From Peromyscus leucopus (lineage: Eukaryota; Chordata; Mammalia; Rodentia; Cricetidae), in assembly GCF_004664715.2 (NCBI RefSeq), contig NC_051067.1:66358982-66422981 (forward strand): 64,000 nucleotides of DNA, given 5' to 3'. Of this stretch, positions 29,901 to 40,705 are shown in pieces. Positions within the stretch are counted from its first letter, which is position 1. Each line of letters opens with the position of its first letter. The notes under the pieces were generated by a model that saw nothing but the letters and a program-made list of their open reading frames with translations, was not told the origin of the DNA and ran no database searches. The position numbers were made by a program, and so were the translations under genes.

Positions 29901-30737
29901 TTGTGCTGCTTTCGAAGAGCTGGGCAGATTCTAAGTGCAAGACTCCCACACAGACACACACAGCCATCCATTAATCTTTATCGAGCACCCACTGGCAGCA
30001 TAGCCCTAGCCTGGGCTCTTACAGGCAAACAAATATTTAGTCATAAGAATGACTTCCAAATCTAGCAACACCTAAACAGAAATAGCATTTCTTATAATAA
30101 GGAGAAATCACAAATTAATAGGACCAAGCTAGAAAAGCAGGCATAAGAAATCGTTTTTTTGTTGTTGTTTTTTTTTTTTTTTTTAAATTGGGACTAGATC
30201 AGCTATTTACCTTGAATGTCTGAGTCTCCAAATTGTGTTTCACAGCATATGCTCTTTTGACTGGAAAATATTGTTTATAGCTTTAAAGGGTCTGTTTGGA
30301 AATATGTGAGGAAACAGTATATCCTTACAGTTTGAGAACTAGAGGGTTCTTAATTTGTTCCCTAGACATCTTCATTCTGTAGCTGTGAAGGATGCTTAGT
30401 GGCTCTGAGCTTCAACTCTTTTTTCCATAAAATGGGAATAACACTAATATCTAAATCACAGAGTTGTGGAGATTGAAGAATCAACACAGATAATCACAAT
30501 GGTACCCAATTTGTGAGAGCTCAACAAATATCAGTTGGCATACTGTGTACTGTAGGGATGCTGAGCAGTACATGCATCTATAAATTAGATGGTAGGACAC
30601 ACAGTGTGGGGTGGAATTTACATGCAACTTAATAGAAATGGCATATCATGGACAATTGGTGTTATAGACTTAGCTAAAACTTAGAACATGAAAATTCTCC
30701 AGCAGAGTTGGCATGTGCCATCTTCTATCATCTAAGA
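26995..30737. other. Upstream flank of C1QL3, no gene seen
   Basis: Mostly unique sequence with moderate AT content. A poly(T) run is at about 30155-30184 and a MIR-like fragment at about 30400-30540. No SINE, LTR or coding exon is recognised. This is the natural place for distal control elements of C1QL3, but nothing specific can be read from one sequence. Confidence 0.6.
30400..30540 (+). repeat. MIR SINE fragment
   Basis: The MIR order is visible: 'agcttcaactcttttttccataaaatgggaataac', 'cacagagttgtggagattgaagaa', then 'ctcaacaaatatcagt'. It is an old mammalian tRNA-derived SINE, plus strand. Confidence 0.7.
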
Positions 30738-30970
30738 CAGTGGTTCTCAACATGTGGGTTGTAACACCTTAGTGGTCTAACAACCCTTTCCCAGGGGTCA
30801 CAGATCAGATATCCTGCGTATCAGATATTTACATTACAATTCATAACAGTAGCAAAATTACAGTTATGAAGTAGCGATGAAAATAATTTTATGATTGGGG
30901 GTCACCACAGCATGAAGAACTGTATTAAAGGGTCACAGCATTAGGAAGGTTGAGAACCACTGATCTAAGA
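30730..30970 (-). mobile_element. URR1-type hAT-Charlie element with 8-bp target duplication
   Basis: A 225-bp non-autonomous DNA element at 30738-30962 with terminal inverted repeats 'cagtggttctcaac' / 'gttgagaaccactg'. The interior matches the rodent URR1 family read on the minus strand (blocks such as 'cataaaattattttcatcgc' and 'aactgtaattttgctactg'). It is flanked by a perfect 8-bp duplication ATCTAAGA at 30730-30737 and 30963-30970, as hAT transposition makes. It encodes nothing. Confidence 0.95.
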
Positions 30971-31564
30971 CAAAGCAAGACAAAACTCAAAATGAGGATG
31001 ACTTCTCCAAGGTTAGAAAAAGAAAGTTTCACATCAAGGTTATTTAGATTCATTGCAGATTTCAGATGGAGGACCGAAAAGGATGCACTTTTTCCCTGTA
31101 GGAAGGCCCTGTCTGAAGTTGACAAGTCGTGATCATACTTTAAAATTATTGAGGTAGTTATTTTGAAGCCACTGTTTATGATCATTCTCAAATAAGGAAA
31201 CGTGCTAGCTGGAGTTGCTTATACATTAGTCAGGAGATCAATCACTTTGAAGGACTTCTAAGTCAGCACCATATCATCAGATTGAGAATTTTTAATACAC
31301 AGGAGAATGAGTTGGAAAGGTACTTTGACAGATCAGTTGTGACCAAACTAGTGAATGGGTGACTGAAGGTAGTAACCAGCTCATTATAGAAGACTAGGCT
31401 ATAACACATTTATTTAAACTGATCTCAGATTCTAACCACATCAATAAAAGGACACAATCTCCAGGATGAGTATGATGTTTTGTGCTTGTCATGAATATAG
31501 TGCTTGGTCCCTATCACCCTGCTGATGTAGAATGAAGGGCAAGTTACCAAGGACTGAAGTATGA

Positions 31565-31978
31565 ACCAGTCCTCTGTGATTTCTGGTTTTCATTGTTAAC
31601 TTGGATAGAATTAAAATCACCCGGAATATGGTAAGGCACATCTCTGGGTGTATCTGTGTTTTCAGAAAGAATCGCTAAGTGAAGAGACCAACTCTGAACA
31701 TAGGTGGCCCCATCTCGGGCATTAGGAACCCGAAAGTAATAAAGGTGGCAAAAGGCTAAAGCCGGCAAAATGCCTACATTTCCCTGTCCTCTGGCCCCTG
31801 GCTCAATGGGATGTGAACAGCATCTGTTGCACATTTCCACAGCTATGAACAGAGCTGTTCTGCCACGCCTTCCCTGATATGCTGGACTGAAACCAAGATG
31901 CAAGTTAAATAACTCTTCCCCTTATGTTATGCTCAGGTATTTTGATTTCAGCCATTCAGAAGAAACTAATGCACTCTC
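31565..31978 (+). repeat. Dispersed rodent repeat, family S (copy 1)
   Basis: A repeat of about 400 bp with the order 'cattgttaacttggatagaatt...atcacc', a 'ggtggccccatctcggg'-like middle, 'aacagagctgttctgccacgccttcc', 'tgatatgctggactgaaacc', 'aataactcttccccttatgttatgctcaggtattttgatttcagc', 'agaaactaatgca'. A second, more diverged copy is at 35693. The pattern is common in rodents but I do not assign a family name. Confidence 0.5.
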
Positions 31979-32879
31979 TTAAGCCATGGTCACATGAACA
32001 CAGTCATCCAATGGTGAGGGGTAGAGTCAAGAAAGTAAAATTAGCTAATGCTCCAGCAGAAAAGACAAACTGTGCATCCACAGACCGGTCTAGTGGGAGG
32101 TAGTGATGAACACTGTAGTGGTCTTATTGTCTTGTTTAATGATCCAGGGATGCCAGACATTTTTAAGAAGGAGGTCATAGAAGGCTTTCAACAGAGCTAC
32201 ATCATGAGAAGAGCAGCGGCTATTCTAGAATCTGGTCCTAAACGTGGTCAACCCAGAGTAGTTGTGAACTCTGGTGGTAGATGTACTCAGTTTCACACCT
32301 ACATGAGTATAACCTCAGAACAATGCATGTTCTGATGTGAACATCATGACCTGTAAACAAATGACATCCTTTCTGGAGTACCCATGTGCCAAGTAGACAT
32401 AATAGCTTTTCCTAACGCAGGGAGAATTCTCAGCTGTATATAAGTGGTCTACTTCTAAACCTTAATCTTAAAACATAAATTGCCAAGGTATTTTAGAATT
32501 TTAATAAGCTGCAGGGAAAAATGTGACCCACTGTAAGTTGCTCTGCTTTCAAGATCAATAGTTTTAACTTTACTGTGATGTCTGCCATTGAAAGTTATGC
32601 AGTTCATAATTAAATTAATTAATGAGGAACTTTATTTTAGGCTCAATTATGGGGAAAGTCCATAAGAATTATACTTAAATCACAACTCTGTGTTTTGCTT
32701 TGCTTTTTTTTTTTTTTTTTTTTAGCTCAAAAGTCAAATGAAAAAAAAATTCGCATTGATCAGTATCCACAGAAGCAAATGGTTCTCATTCAGACCCTTC
32801 TAACAAGATGTCTGCAGCTTAGGTATCCAGTATGAGCCTTGTCTGGTATGCAAATGGTACCAGGTGTTTCTGCCTGTTT
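31979..32879. other. No gene recognised; one 95-codon open frame
   Basis: The frame at 32048-32335 (+) has no similarity I recognise and no signal peptide, membrane segment or repeat. Short low-complexity runs include a T22 run at about 32706-32725. Otherwise unique AT-rich DNA. Confidence 0.5.
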
Positions 32880-33230
32880 TTGCATATGTATCTGTGTGAT
32901 ATCTGTGCATCTGTACATTTTTACATGTATGTGGGCACATGCATGAACATGTTCATAGGCACCTACCTATGTGGGCATGTGTTGGATGCCAGAAGCTGAT
33001 GTTTATAGCGCTCTACCTTATATTTTGAGTCAGAGTTTCTGACTGAGCTTGCTATTTTGGCTAATCAATCTAGCCAGCCTATTTAGGGGACTCCTTGTCT
33101 CTGCTTCCTTTGTCCTGGGATTACAGGTGGGCCACCATGCCCATTCAGTTTTTGTGTGGGTTTGGGGAATCCGAACTAAGGTTCCTAATGCTTGCATAAT
33201 AAGCAGTTAACCCACTCTCCCAAGCCCTAT
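32880..33230 (+). repeat. Dispersed rodent repeat, family R (copy 4)
   Basis: The TG-rich head is followed by 'gatgccagaagctgatg', 'agcgctctaccttatattttgagtcagag' and 'gcttcctttgtcctgggattacaggtgggccaccatgcc'. It ends in 'aactaaggttcctaatgcttgcataataagcagttaacccactctcccaagccc'. Orientation is the same as the other three copies. Confidence 0.5.
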
Positions 33231-33483
33231 TTTTGCCTTTTCTAGCTTGCCATTTCTATGTTTGAACCATTCATGTGAAACAGCAACTTCCCAAGGGAAG
33301 AAGCAGAAGTTTGTGTTATCAATAGATACTTTTGTGAAAAACTATTAAAATCATCTATTAAATTAGGGATTGCCTAAACATGTCTATTACACAATAGCTC
33401 CTATTATGTATGTATTTATATATGTCTCCCATTATATATTATCTAATCATGCAAATCAATATGTAAACATTTATGCATTTGTA

Positions 33484-33506
33484 TACACACACACACACAC
33501 ACACAT
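33484..33506. repeat. (AC)n microsatellite, about 11 repeats
   Basis: A short uninterrupted AC run in AT-rich DNA. Confidence 0.9.
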
Positions 33507-35140
33507 AAATTTTTCACAGTTAATCTTATGTGTTTTTTATAAATGGACAGAAAGGAATGTAAGGAAAGTCAATACTGAATATCTAGGGGGGTTGTCTCTT
33601 GTTTGAAATCCCATAATTTTTGCATATCTCCCCTAGAAATGAGCATACCTGCTGCCATGACAACACAGACCACTGACTAGCTCTTCCTTTCCGTTGTCCC
33701 ACGGCCAAGTATGGTGTCCATATACCTCTTGGTTTAAAGTCCTGGAATAGAACAAAGGGTGGGGGGAGGGACCAATTAAAAGGAATTTTACAAAAAGTAT
33801 GTTTCTCAGGGGGAAAAAAAAATTCATGTTGAATCTGGACTACATGTTGGCTTTTCCTTCAGAAATTCTAACTGGCTCAGAGGCCATAGCCTAATGTTTC
33901 ATCCGGCATTTGACTGCACTGGTGAAAATGAGTTCTCTGGATAAATCAGTTCTATTATTTTCTCATTAATACATTTCATTTAATTCAATTCAATTCAGTA
34001 TAAAACATGTGAGAAGAGAACTAAACACGGCCCATGCCATCCTCCAGCCGTCTTTTCTCCCCGCCTTCAGCAATTGTTCAACGCCTATGACCACGCTCCA
34101 AAATTAGGACTTGCTGGTTGTCCTTGAGGTCAGGGACTCTAATTCCCTAAGCTCTGGTGACTGGTGCAAAGCTTCTTTACATTCCCAGGCTTGATTTGCA
34201 TAACTGAGCCTGTCTTCTGCATCATTGGGCAATTCTCAGTTAATCATTCCTGAAATAGCCTCTCCATCTCCAGGCTTTCGTGAGTTCCCTTTCACACCTT
34301 CCTCTCCCTTCTCCTCCTCTGGACACCCATTTAATCTCCTGTTGCCCTGAGTTCCTTCCCTCCCTGCACCTTCCCTGGAGTTTCTCAGGCACGGTGTGGC
34401 TCCTCTTCGAACACCCACCCCGCTGCACTTTGTTCTAAGCCTATTCCTCTGCCCCTGCTATCATGCCAGGTCTTTTCATCTCTGGCTTCCTGCCATGTTT
34501 TGTCACTTGGTGTTGTTATAAAGGAATGCCACATACTAGATAATATAGAGAGAAGGGAAATGTATTTAATCACAGCTCTAAAGGCTGCAAGTCCAAGGCA
34601 TAATGCTGCCATCTGTTTGGCATCCAGTGAAGGTCTTCCTGCAGCACTACCCCATGGTAGAAGATGGAAGAGAGAAAAGAAGGAAGCCAAGTTCAGACTT
34701 TTAGGAAGGGAGGAAGGGAAGGAGGGAGGAGGGAGAGAGTTAATGCAGTTGGCAGATTTATTCCTATACCATGTCGATAATATCTGAACCTATTAATTAC
34801 TACAGCTATGGATGTGTTGCTACTTGTATTTTGAGGTTTTTGTTTTTGTTTTTTAAATCTTTGAGTAAGTAAGTTAACTAGTCATACCAATTTATCCAAT
34901 TTTTAAAACAGAAAGGAAGGACTGGGAAAATGGCTCAGTGGGTAAGTGATGGTTAGGGAAGCCTAAGGACTTGACTCCAAACACTGAGACATTGGACCAC
35001 AGGGTATGCTGTGTTACACACCGAGGCTCCCAATGCCACCAGGACGAATGAAGAGATGTTGGATAGGCAGGAAAGAGGGAGGAGTGAAGAAGTTTTGGTT
35101 GTTGTTTTGTTTGGGTTCCTTGTTTGTTTATTTTTCTCTT
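33507..35140. other. No gene recognised
   Basis: Mostly unique sequence. About 34490-34720 ('ttgttataaaggaatgccacatactag...', 'cacagctctaaaggctgcaagtccaag', 'catccagtgaaggtcttcctgcag') looks like an old dispersed repeat of uncertain family. It ends in a GGGA-rich run. Confidence 0.5.
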
Positions 35141-35335
35141 TGTGTTAGTTTGTTTGCTTGCTTGCTTGCTTGCTTGCTTTGTTTTGTTTTGATTTTTTTT
35201 TAATTTTCATTGAGAACTGCTACAGGGGGAGGGGAAGATATGGAGGGACTGGGAGGTGAGCAGAATTGGGATGCATGATGTGAAATTCCCAAAGATTCAA
35301 TAAAGAAGTTATGTTAAAAGAAAATAAAGTTGACC
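35140..35335 (+). repeat. (GCTT)n / GT-rich tract and L1-like 3' end
   Basis: A T/G-rich stretch with six GCTT units (about 35154-35179) precedes a segment with the make-up of a rodent L1 3' terminus. That segment carries a 'gggggaggggaagatatggagggactggg' G-rich block and ends in 'caataaagaagttatgttaaaagaaaataaa'. It is 5'-truncated with no ORF. Confidence 0.5.
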
Positions 35336-35484
35336 TGGTACTATGTTACCTTCAACACTAGAGGGAGGGATGGAGGAGATAGATTGCTGGAGCTCCTTAG
35401 CTGATTACCTAGCCATTTAGTGAGTTCCAGCTTCCATGAGACACCTTGTCTCAAAAACATTAAGATGGCATGGTTGGGAGTTTC

Positions 35485-35695
35485 TTTTATTTAAAAAATA
35501 TTTGATTATTTTATGTACATGAGTGTTTTGTTTACATGTATGTCTATGAACCACACATGTGCCTGGTGCCCAAAAAGGACAGAAAAGGGCATCAGACCCC
35601 CTGGAGCTATAATTACAGACAATTGTGAGCCACCATGCAGGTGTTGGGAATTGAACCCAGGTTCTCTGGAAGAGCAATAAAGGCTCATCTCTCTC
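35485..35695 (-). repeat. B3-type SINE
   Basis: The reverse strand reads head to tail as a tRNA-derived B3 SINE. The + strand shows 'gtgcctggtgcccaaaaaggacagaaaagggcatcagaccccctggagct', then 'gtgagccaccatgcaggtgttgggaattgaacccaggttctctggaagagcaataaaggctcatctctc'. It is well preserved. Confidence 0.85.
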
Positions 35696-36098
35696 GGTTA
35701 GTTTCAATAGTGAACTTGGTATATTCTAGAATTAGAGTATCAGTGAGGAATTGTCTGAATTGTGTGGGCCTGTGGGCATGCCTATGAGAGATTTTCTTAA
35801 CTAGGTTAATTAAGGTGAGAAAACTCACTCTGAGTATGGGTAGCACTCTTTTAAAGGCTGGGCCTAGGACTGAATGAAAAGGAGAGAGCCAGCTGAGCAC
35901 AGGCATATCTGCATCCATTCTCTCTGCTCCGGACTGCAGATGTGACCGGCTACCTCAAGTCCCTGCCACCTTGACTTTTCTATTAAGGTGAACTGCAACT
36001 TGGAATAAACTCCTAAAATAAACTAAATAAAATAAACACTTTCCCTATCTTCTTTTCACCAGGATGTTTTATCATTGGAAGAGGAAAGGAAACTAAAA
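35696..36098 (+). repeat. Dispersed rodent repeat, family S (copy 2)
   Basis: 'aatagtgaacttggtatattctagaattagagtatcagtgag' is followed by 'ttcttaactaggttaattaaggtgagaaaactcactctgagtatgggtagcac'. Then come 'gactgaatgaaaaggagagagccagctgagcac' and 'tgcagatgtgaccggctacctcaagtccctgcc', with two or three AATAAA words near the end. Same family and strand as the copy at 31565. Confidence 0.55.
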
Positions 36099-37997
36099 TA
36101 ATAGGTAGAGAGTAAGAGAGGACACTTGCCACCAACCTCAGACCTCCATAGGCATGCACACACACCCTCAAGAGCGTGCACATACTTTTCTCTCTCTCTC
36201 TCCCTCTCCCCATCCCCCAGGCCCGCCACACACAAATGGTGTCATCCTTTATTTGGTATCACACATAACTACTCAGTTATCAAAAGCCCTAACAACTGTA
36301 GGCAGACCTGTGTATTTGTAAGCACAGATCTACTCACTACAAATATGAATGTCACATCCCCCTCTTCACATCTTGATTTGTTATTTATAATTAGAGCATT
36401 TATTTCAACCCCAGTAACTTCTTCTGCCAGTCTATAATACATTGTCACCTAAGTACTCACCAGCTCCAGACACATAGACAATGCATTCAAGGTAAGATAG
36501 CACAGCACACTTGAGACCGTCAATGAATTTTCTGAAGTTTTAAGCACGGAGTGTAGTTTGAATGTTAATGAGTTTCAGCTCTTCTTAAACCCATACAAAT
36601 ATAGAAATACATATTGTACGATGCAAATGAACTTGAAGTGGCTTTCAGTGGATGATAATGCCATCCTGGGATGGCTGCATTAATACCCACGGACAGAAAC
36701 CACTCAAAAGGTACCACTTTCCCACCCATGAAAGAGAACAGGCAAGCTGCTCTTCCCAAGCAATAAAGAGGACATAATTCAGCTGCAGAAATAAATACTC
36801 TTCCATGACACAAAGAGAATGGAACTGGAGAGATAAAAATGCGAGGATAAATACAGGTGGTTTGCTAGTGAAAAGGGAATCTCAATGAGAGAAAAATGAT
36901 TGGCCCATTTCTTTTCCTTGAGTGCTTCCCATAGCAGCCTTCTTGGAATAACTCAAGTTTTAAATATGGCGGTGCATTTAAGTTCAGCCTTCAAATAGCC
37001 TTGTCATCAGGGAACAATTTTGAAGCACCATGGGAATAGCTAAAGAACTGGATTCTCTTGGAAGCAACAATTACCTCCTTGTCAGTGCAATTAGAAATGA
37101 CCAGTGGGTAACAGGGAGAGGAATGGTGAGGATCTACTGTATGTACAGTGACTGCTGCTTCCTTCTACCTGGTGGGAACGTGCTGTTAGCCTCACTCGGG
37201 GCTCAGCTGGCATGCTAAAGCCGCCTCTCATCCTCACCAGAAACTTGATGGATGCATGCCATCACCGCAGACCCGGGTGTGACACAACTCCAAATTAAAA
37301 CCTGCACTCTTTCGTTGTCCAGGAGATTCATTTGAGGCTGTTCCCCCCTCCACGTACTCCATCCTCTGTTTCCTGACTATGAACTCTGAAATCATTGGCA
37401 ACTTAATTTTTTAACCACAAATGTGACCATTTTGACTATTCACTTGTGAAACTTTTTAAAATTTAGCATAGAAGAGACTTTAATTGAAACTGAGTTTCTT
37501 GAAATGAAGTGGCCTCTTTGTGGAAGATGGAGTATTTTGAAGGGATTTCAGGTCTTTGTGTGGCATTCACCTGCAATCACAGAGCTTGGGGTTAGGGGAT
37601 GATTGAGGTGTATATACACTGACTCAAATAGAATGGGCGAGATTGAAATTGGAAAACTCCTTTCAGATGAACTGTTCATGAAAGTGGAAAATTACAGGAT
37701 TTGTCTCAGTAACATAATATTTGGGGCTATGAGAAGACACTTTCATATTTTATCTTGGCAGTAAGAGCTTGTTACAGAAAATAAGATGGCTGGCTTGAAG
37801 AGAGGGTCTCAAGTTTGAAAGCTATTTGTTTTGTTTTGTTTTCCTTAATGCTAAAGTAGGAAAATTACCTTTTAAAATTATTAAGAAGGCTAAGTAAGGT
37901 AAGGATCCAGAAACTAGGGAACCACACCTCTCCTGTTCTCAGATTGCTCTTTTGGATGGGACAAACTTGTTTAAGGGGCTAGGGTACTTTGAACAAA

Positions 37998-38002
<5 letters not shown>
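36099..38002. other. No gene recognised
   Basis: Unique sequence with a short CT-rich run at about 36188-36210. No SINE, LTR or exon is recognised. Reading frames up to 103 codons exist but have no recognisable features. Confidence 0.55.

Positions 38003-38052
<50 letters not shown>
38003..38052. repeat. (TC)n microsatellite, about 25 repeats
   Basis: An uninterrupted TC run. The apparent protein start upstream (Met-Asn-Lys followed by Leu-Ser repeats) is produced by this run. Confidence 0.95.
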
Positions 38053-38055
<3 letters not shown>

Positions 38056-38060
38056 CCACA

Positions 38061-38324
38061 ATGTCTGCTACCAGCATCTGTGCACCCAAGAAGTCTTCAG
38101 AACAACTTTTTAATGAGGAAAGAGAAAGGTATCTGCTGCTTGTGCCTGCTAAAAGGAAAGATCAAAGCATATTCAACAGTTATTGTTCATCAGAACATTC
38201 TGGACCAACTAATACACCTTTAACAGCACCAGAGGAACCTGCGGAGGTAGTCCAGTCACAGGGACTCTTCCTTGGGAAGACCCTGGGATGGGAAACCTGG
38301 GGCCCTTTGTCCCTGAGACTCTAA
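38061..38324 (+). other. Unexplained 87-codon open frame next to a microsatellite
   Basis: After the TC run an ATG opens a frame of non-repetitive, protein-like composition (MSATSICAPKKSSEQLFNEE, then RERYLLLVPAKRKDQSIFNS, and so on), ending at a TAA. There is a charged stretch (EERERY, PAKRKDQ) and no membrane segment. I do not recognise it. It could be a fragment of a processed pseudogene, a retroelement piece or chance; no poly(A) tail or target duplication was found. Confidence 0.2.
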
Positions 38325-38424
38325 CTGTCTCCTTTTCTTCAGTCCCATCTGGTCAGGTACTTCCTCATCTCCACAAGGGCCAGGTTCTCTTCCTTGACTT
38401 TCAAAATTTAAATCTAAGAGTTAT

Positions 38425-38557
38425 GGGCTAGCCATTAACTCTAACATTTGGGAGGCAGAGACAGGAGGATCTCTGTGAGTTTAAGACTAACCTGGTCTCT
38501 GCACTGCAAGTGCCAGGCCGGCCATAGCTACAAAGTGAGACCATGTCTTTAAATAAG

Positions 38558-38600
<43 letters not shown>

Positions 38601-38601
38601 A
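38425..38601 (+). repeat. B1-like SINE with (AAAT)n tail
   Basis: 'aacatttgggaggcagagacaggaggatctctgtgagtttaagactaacctggtct...ctacaaagtgagaccatgtcttt' is a diverged B1. Its A-rich tail has expanded into about 12 AAAT units (38551-38601). Confidence 0.7.
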
Positions 38602-39386
38602 TGGACCATTGGCAGGTCCAAAGAGAAATGACCACAGAGGTCTTCTACTGAAGCTCTGGAAGCTCTCACAGTCCTTCAGATCCTGTGGGATTTGGCAATG
38701 GGGCCCACGACCACCTTCTTAGCTCATGTTCTTTCTTATTATACTACCTTAAATGGTTTTATGTTACTTAGAAATGTAGACCCTAACAATAAAGCCATGA
38801 TGGGGCTTTAACAGCTTTATGGGGATGTTTATGCTTTCTTCTAAACCTGCGAAGTGCTGTCTACTAGAACTTTCTAGGAGACATGATGGGAATGTTCTGC
38901 ACTTGTTGTGACCATTAAGGTAGCTTCTAGTCACAAAAGACTGCTGCACACTTCACATATAACTAGTGCAAACAGGAAAACGAATCTATCATTTTACTTC
39001 ATTTAATTATGTTAAATTTAACTAGGTAACTAGTGGGTCTGTGTTTAGAGGTGCGCTGTGTTCCGATGGTAAGGTTTCTTTTTCTTGGGGAAGGACAAAA
39101 TAAGAAAGAAATGCTCACACACTGAAACAGAGTCACTAGTTGTCTTGAGCAAAAGCTCATGAAACAAGAATCCAGAAGGCCTCCTGGAAATGCCACATGC
39201 TCAGAAGTGGCCATGGGCGAAGCAGTATATCATATCATTTAGCTGAGGGCCTTATAAGCAAGTGTCACACATAAGGCAGCTTAAGGGAACTTGGTTTTCT
39301 CATAGTTATAAAAGCTAGAAGTCTGACGCCCAAATAACAGCAGATTGGTTTGTGTCCATCTTTCTCCTTGGCTTGTAAGTGGTTGT

Positions 39387-39550
39387 TGTGATAGTTTAAA
39401 TGTAGAATGTTCCGCCAAGGCCCATGTGCTGAAGGCTTAGTCCTCAGCTTGGTACCACTGAGAAGTAATGGAAATTTTTATGATGTGGGTCGTGATGGGA
39501 GGTTTACAATCTTGGGAGCATGCCAAAAGAGGAGGAAGTTGTAAGATCCT

Positions 39551-39600
<50 letters not shown>

Positions 39601-39663
39601 TCCTTCCCCCCCTTTCCTGGTCTTGGCCATAAGGTGAATGTCATTTTGCTCCATCACGAAGGA
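39387..39663 (+). mobile_element. Outermost MaLR-like LTR, left part
   Basis: Starts 'tgtgatagtttaaatgtagaatg...cccatgtgctgaaggctt' in the ERVL-MaLR style, contains a (TC)n run at 39551-39600, and stops where a second LTR of the same broad class begins at 39664. Its continuation resumes at about 40539. Confidence 0.6.
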
Positions 39664-40000
39664 TGTGATAGTTTGGATAAGATGAGATGTTCCCCCATAG
39701 TCTCTGGCATTTGAACATTTGGTCCCCAGGTGATAGCAACCAACTGTTTAGGTGGTTTAGGAGGTGTGGCCTTATTAGAGGAAGAACATTACTGGAGGTG
39801 GGACTTTCAAAGTAAAAAGAATGGTACCACCTTCCAGTGTGCTCTCTCTGATTGGCACTTGTGGTTCAAGATATGAGTCCCCAGTTTCCACTCCGTCCAC
39901 TATACTGCTGCTTGCTGCTATACTTCCCAGCCATGATGGGCTTTTATTTTTCTGGAACCAGATGCCAATTAAAACCCCTTTTCTATAAGTTGCACTGGTC
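39664..40000 (+). mobile_element. Middle MaLR-like LTR, left part
   Basis: Starts 'tgtgatagtttggataagatgag', with 'tggtttaggaggtgtggccttattagagg', 'tatactgctgcttgctgctat' and 'ccaattaaaacccc...agttgcactggtc'. This is the typical order of a rodent ERVL-MaLR (ORR1/MT-like) LTR. It is interrupted at 40001-40006 by the innermost LTR and resumes 'gttttatcacagcaacagaaaagttactaacac'. Confidence 0.7.
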
Positions 40001-40506
40001 ATAGCGTGTGGTATTGTATTCCCCCAAATATTGTGCATGCTAATAAACTTATCTGGGGTCAGAGACAGAGCAGCCACAATATTAAACATAAAGGATAGGC
40101 AGTGGTAGCACACGCCTTTAATCCTAGCATTCCAGAGGCAGAAATCCGTGTGCTCAAGGATACAGACAGGCATGGTGACTCATCACGCCTTTAATCCCAG
40201 AAAGTGGGCCTTTAATCCCATGGAGTGGTGGTAGAAAGCAGAAAGGTATATAAGGCATGAGGACCAGAAACTAGCAGCATTTGGCTGGTTAAGCTTTCAG
40301 GCTTTTGAGCAGCAGTTCAGCTGAGATTCATTCTGGATGAGGACTCAGAGGCATCCAGTCTGAGGAAAAAAGACCAGCTGAGGAATTGGCAAGGTGAGAT
40401 AGCTGTGGCTTGTTCTGTCTCTCCGATCTTCCAGCATCGACCCCAATAACTGGCCTCCGGTTTGATTTTATTAATAAGAACTGTTAAGATTCCTGCTACA
40501 ATAGCG
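40001..40506 (+). mobile_element. Innermost solo LTR (494 bp) with 6-bp target duplication
   Basis: The element at 40007-40500 begins TGTGGTATTG and ends TTCCTGCTACA, flanked by a perfect 6-bp duplication ATAGCG (40001-40006 and 40501-40506). A TATATAAG box is at 40247-40254. The U3-like part carries two or three copies of the B1-like word 'gcctttaatcc', as if SINE heads had been captured. A 6-bp duplication is typical of class II (ERVK) integrations. No internal retroviral sequence remains, so this is a solo LTR. Confidence 0.85.
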
Positions 40507-40538
40507 TTTTATCACAGCAACAGAAAAGTTACTAACAC
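40507..40538 (+). mobile_element. Middle MaLR-like LTR, right part
   Basis: The 3' end of the LTR begun at 39664: 'atcacagcaacagaaaagtt' then 'actaacac', the standard MaLR terminus. Joining it to the left part restores the usual order. No clean target duplication is visible for this layer. Confidence 0.65.
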
Positions 40539-40705
40539 GGTGGGTGTATCTCTTTTCCCTGACATGCTACCTCATCATATACCTAAAGTAATAGGGCCAA
40601 TCAATTATGGTCTTGAACTTCCGAAATTATGAGCCAAAATAAGCCTCGTCATTTTATAGGATGGCCATCTCAGTTATTTTGTCACCGTAAAGGAAAGCTA
40701 ACACA
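40539..40705 (+). mobile_element. Outermost MaLR-like LTR, right part
   Basis: 'ctacctcatcatatacctaaagtaatagggccaatcaattatgg', 'ttatgagccaaaataagcc' and 'ttttgtcaccgtaaaggaaagctaacaca' are the 3' half of an MT/MaLR-type LTR whose 5' half is at 39387-39663. Confidence 0.6.

Noticed and set aside
32048..32335. 95-codon + strand frame
   Set aside because: No family resemblance, no retroposition marks, and it lies between repeats; kept only as a note.
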